Below, piece by piece: positions 49,733 through 50,741 of a stretch of DNA of 50,741 nucleotides (positions are counted from its first letter, which is position 1; every line of letters starts with the position of its first letter). The position numbers were made by a program, and so were the translations under genes. Origin of the DNA: a virus; the IMG/VR virus record IMGVR_UViG_3300025483_000018, positions 1-50,741 of that record; one strand, given 5' to 3'. The notes beneath the pieces were generated by a model. That model was not told where the DNA came from. It worked only from the letters and a program-made list of their open reading frames with translations, and did no database searches.

Positions 49733-50741
49733 ATGACAAAAGCAGCACTAGCATCAACATATGAAATATTTTCAATTAAAAAAGAAGGTAGACCAGAAGT
49801 AGACATTACTGGTCAAGATAGTACTGGACCACAAACAGTTCTTTTTAACTATTATGAAAGTATATTTTCTCCAAGTGTCACTGCAACAATTGCTTTAGTA
49901 GAAACTGGTTCATCTATACCGTATGATAGAAAATATGATTCACAAGAAAGACTTGGTACGTTAAGTTCAGCTCTTCCATTATCTGGTGATGTCTCAGTTT
50001 CTTTTAAAATAAAAACAAAATATGGTGATTTGAATTTTACAAAAAAACCTTTATTATTTGACAAAGTTATCAATCCTGGAGATGAGTCAAATAGAGAATC
50101 TATTATTATGAATCTAGTATCTGATACTTTTAGAAAGAATGAAGAATCTTCTGTTAATAAAAAATATACGGGAAACATCTCTGATACTGTTAAGAACATA
50201 ACATCAAATTACCTAAAAGTTGATAATATTAATATTGATAAAACTCAAAATTCCAACTCATTTATTGGAAATAATAGACCACCTTTTGAAGTTATTTGTG
50301 AGTTGGCAAAAAAATCAATTCCAGGAAAAGGTAATCCGGGTTACTTTTTTTATGAAACAAAAGATGGATTGAATTATAGATCAATTGACGATTTAATTAG
50401 ACAATCTCCTGTTGCAAAATATGATAGTAGAGATGTTTTAGAATCTAACTTGGATAATGATGAAAATGACTTCAAAATATTATACAAGAGTGATATTAAA
50501 AAGGGTGACTTGATGAATTTATTGAGATCTGGTAGTATTTTTAGTAAAAATATTTTTTGGGATCCATTAACTTTTGAATATGAAGAGATAAGTGAAAATC
50601 TCGAAGGAAAAATTGTAACATCTTTAGGTAAAGATGCAATCTTACCGACAGTAAAAAATAATACAAGAACACATTTTCATATAAAAGATATTGGGACTTT
50701 AAGTAGAAAAATTAGAGAAGAGAATCCAAATAATGATCCTA
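49733..50741 (+). CDS. 27: gp27-like baseplate hub protein (3' end outside window)
   Basis: ATG overlaps the gap after the 47605 gene by one base. The visible 336 residues begin MTKAALASTYEIFSIKKEGR and show FNYYESIFSPSVTATIALVE, then FEVICELAKKSIPGKGNPGY and FFYETKDGLNYRSIDDLIRQ. These segments match the hub (gp27-type) family of cyanomyoviruses, which forms the trimeric baseplate hub carrying the spike. The stop lies beyond the window, so the C-terminus and any lysozyme part are not visible. Confidence 0.65.
   Translation, partial: MTKAALASTYEIFSIKKEGRPEVDITGQDSTGPQTVLFNYYESIFSPSVTATIALVETGSSIPYDRKYDSQERLGTLSSALPLSGDVSVSFKIKTKYGDLNFTKKPLLFDKVINPGDESNRESIIMNLVSDTFRKNEESSVNKKYTGNISDTVKNITSNYLKVDNINIDKTQNSNSFIGNNRPPFEVICELAKKSIPGKGNPGYFFYETKDGLNYRSIDDLIRQSPVAKYDSRDVLESNLDNDENDFKILYKSDIKKGDLMNLLRSGSIFSKNIFWDPLTFEYEEISENLEGKIVTSLGKDAILPTVKNNTRTHFHIKDIGTLSRKIREENPNNDP

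Overview
The window is a piece of an AT-rich genome of a T4-like cyanophage (marine cyanomyovirus). The evidence is the combination of T4 core genes (gp32, gp59, gp33, gp53, gp48, gp4, gp54-like, gp26, gp51, a gp27-like hub protein) with genes typical of marine cyanophages (phoH, thyX, a short glutaredoxin, a 2OG-Fe(II) oxygenase, a DUF1825-like protein, a DUF4278-like mini-protein) and very long, repeat-rich tail-fibre proteins. No tRNA, integrase, CRISPR array, insertion sequence or photosynthesis gene was seen. The host genus cannot be fixed from this window.

Layout. (1) Bases 1-31.5 kb are an almost unbroken plus-strand block of adhesin, fibre and collagen-like genes. It holds three giant fibre proteins (the first cut by the window edge, then 2445 and 1894 residues), a 395-residue fibre-associated protein, two adjacent collagen-like proteins (886 and 866 residues), two paralogous beta-helix proteins (1025 and 883 residues) and two small companions. 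Domains are shared combinatorially between these genes: an N-terminal anchor, a beta-helix module, a DPAG-x-GDNTG module and a C-terminal domain. (2) 31.5-34.6 kb holds a glycan-related beta-propeller gene coupled to a TPR gene, a glutaredoxin and several small cyanophage-conserved genes. (3) 34.6-35.9 kb holds a strong sigma70-type promoter, a structured leader, very small ORFs and two rho-independent terminators. (4) 35.9-41.35 kb is an early/middle nucleotide and replication cluster: thyX, phoH, a PD-(D/E)XK exonuclease, gp33, gp59, a DUF1825-like gene, gp32 behind its own promoter, and a 2OG oxygenase. (5) 41.4-43.8 kb on the minus strand carries gp53, gp48, an unassigned gene and gp4. (6) 43.8-50.7 kb on the plus strand carries gp54-like, gp26, gp51, two related tail proteins (the second with two cell-wall hydrolase-like domains) and a gp27-like hub gene cut by the window end.

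Transcription logic visible in sequence: structural genes are preceded by T4-late-type boxes (TATAAATA, NATAAATA or CTAAATA), while replication and small-gene units have sigma70-like or extended -10 promoters.

The most striking observation is that the two collagen-like proteins, although their triplet sequences differ greatly, share the same map of glycine-less triplets. The first 18 intervals alternate 9,10 triplets eight times and then run 10,10. A homologous globular insertion follows, and then the same 3, 8, 11, 4 spacing in the C-terminal arm. This is a 19-triplet superperiod conserved between paralogs, and it suggests two co-assembling fibres or a conserved length ruler.
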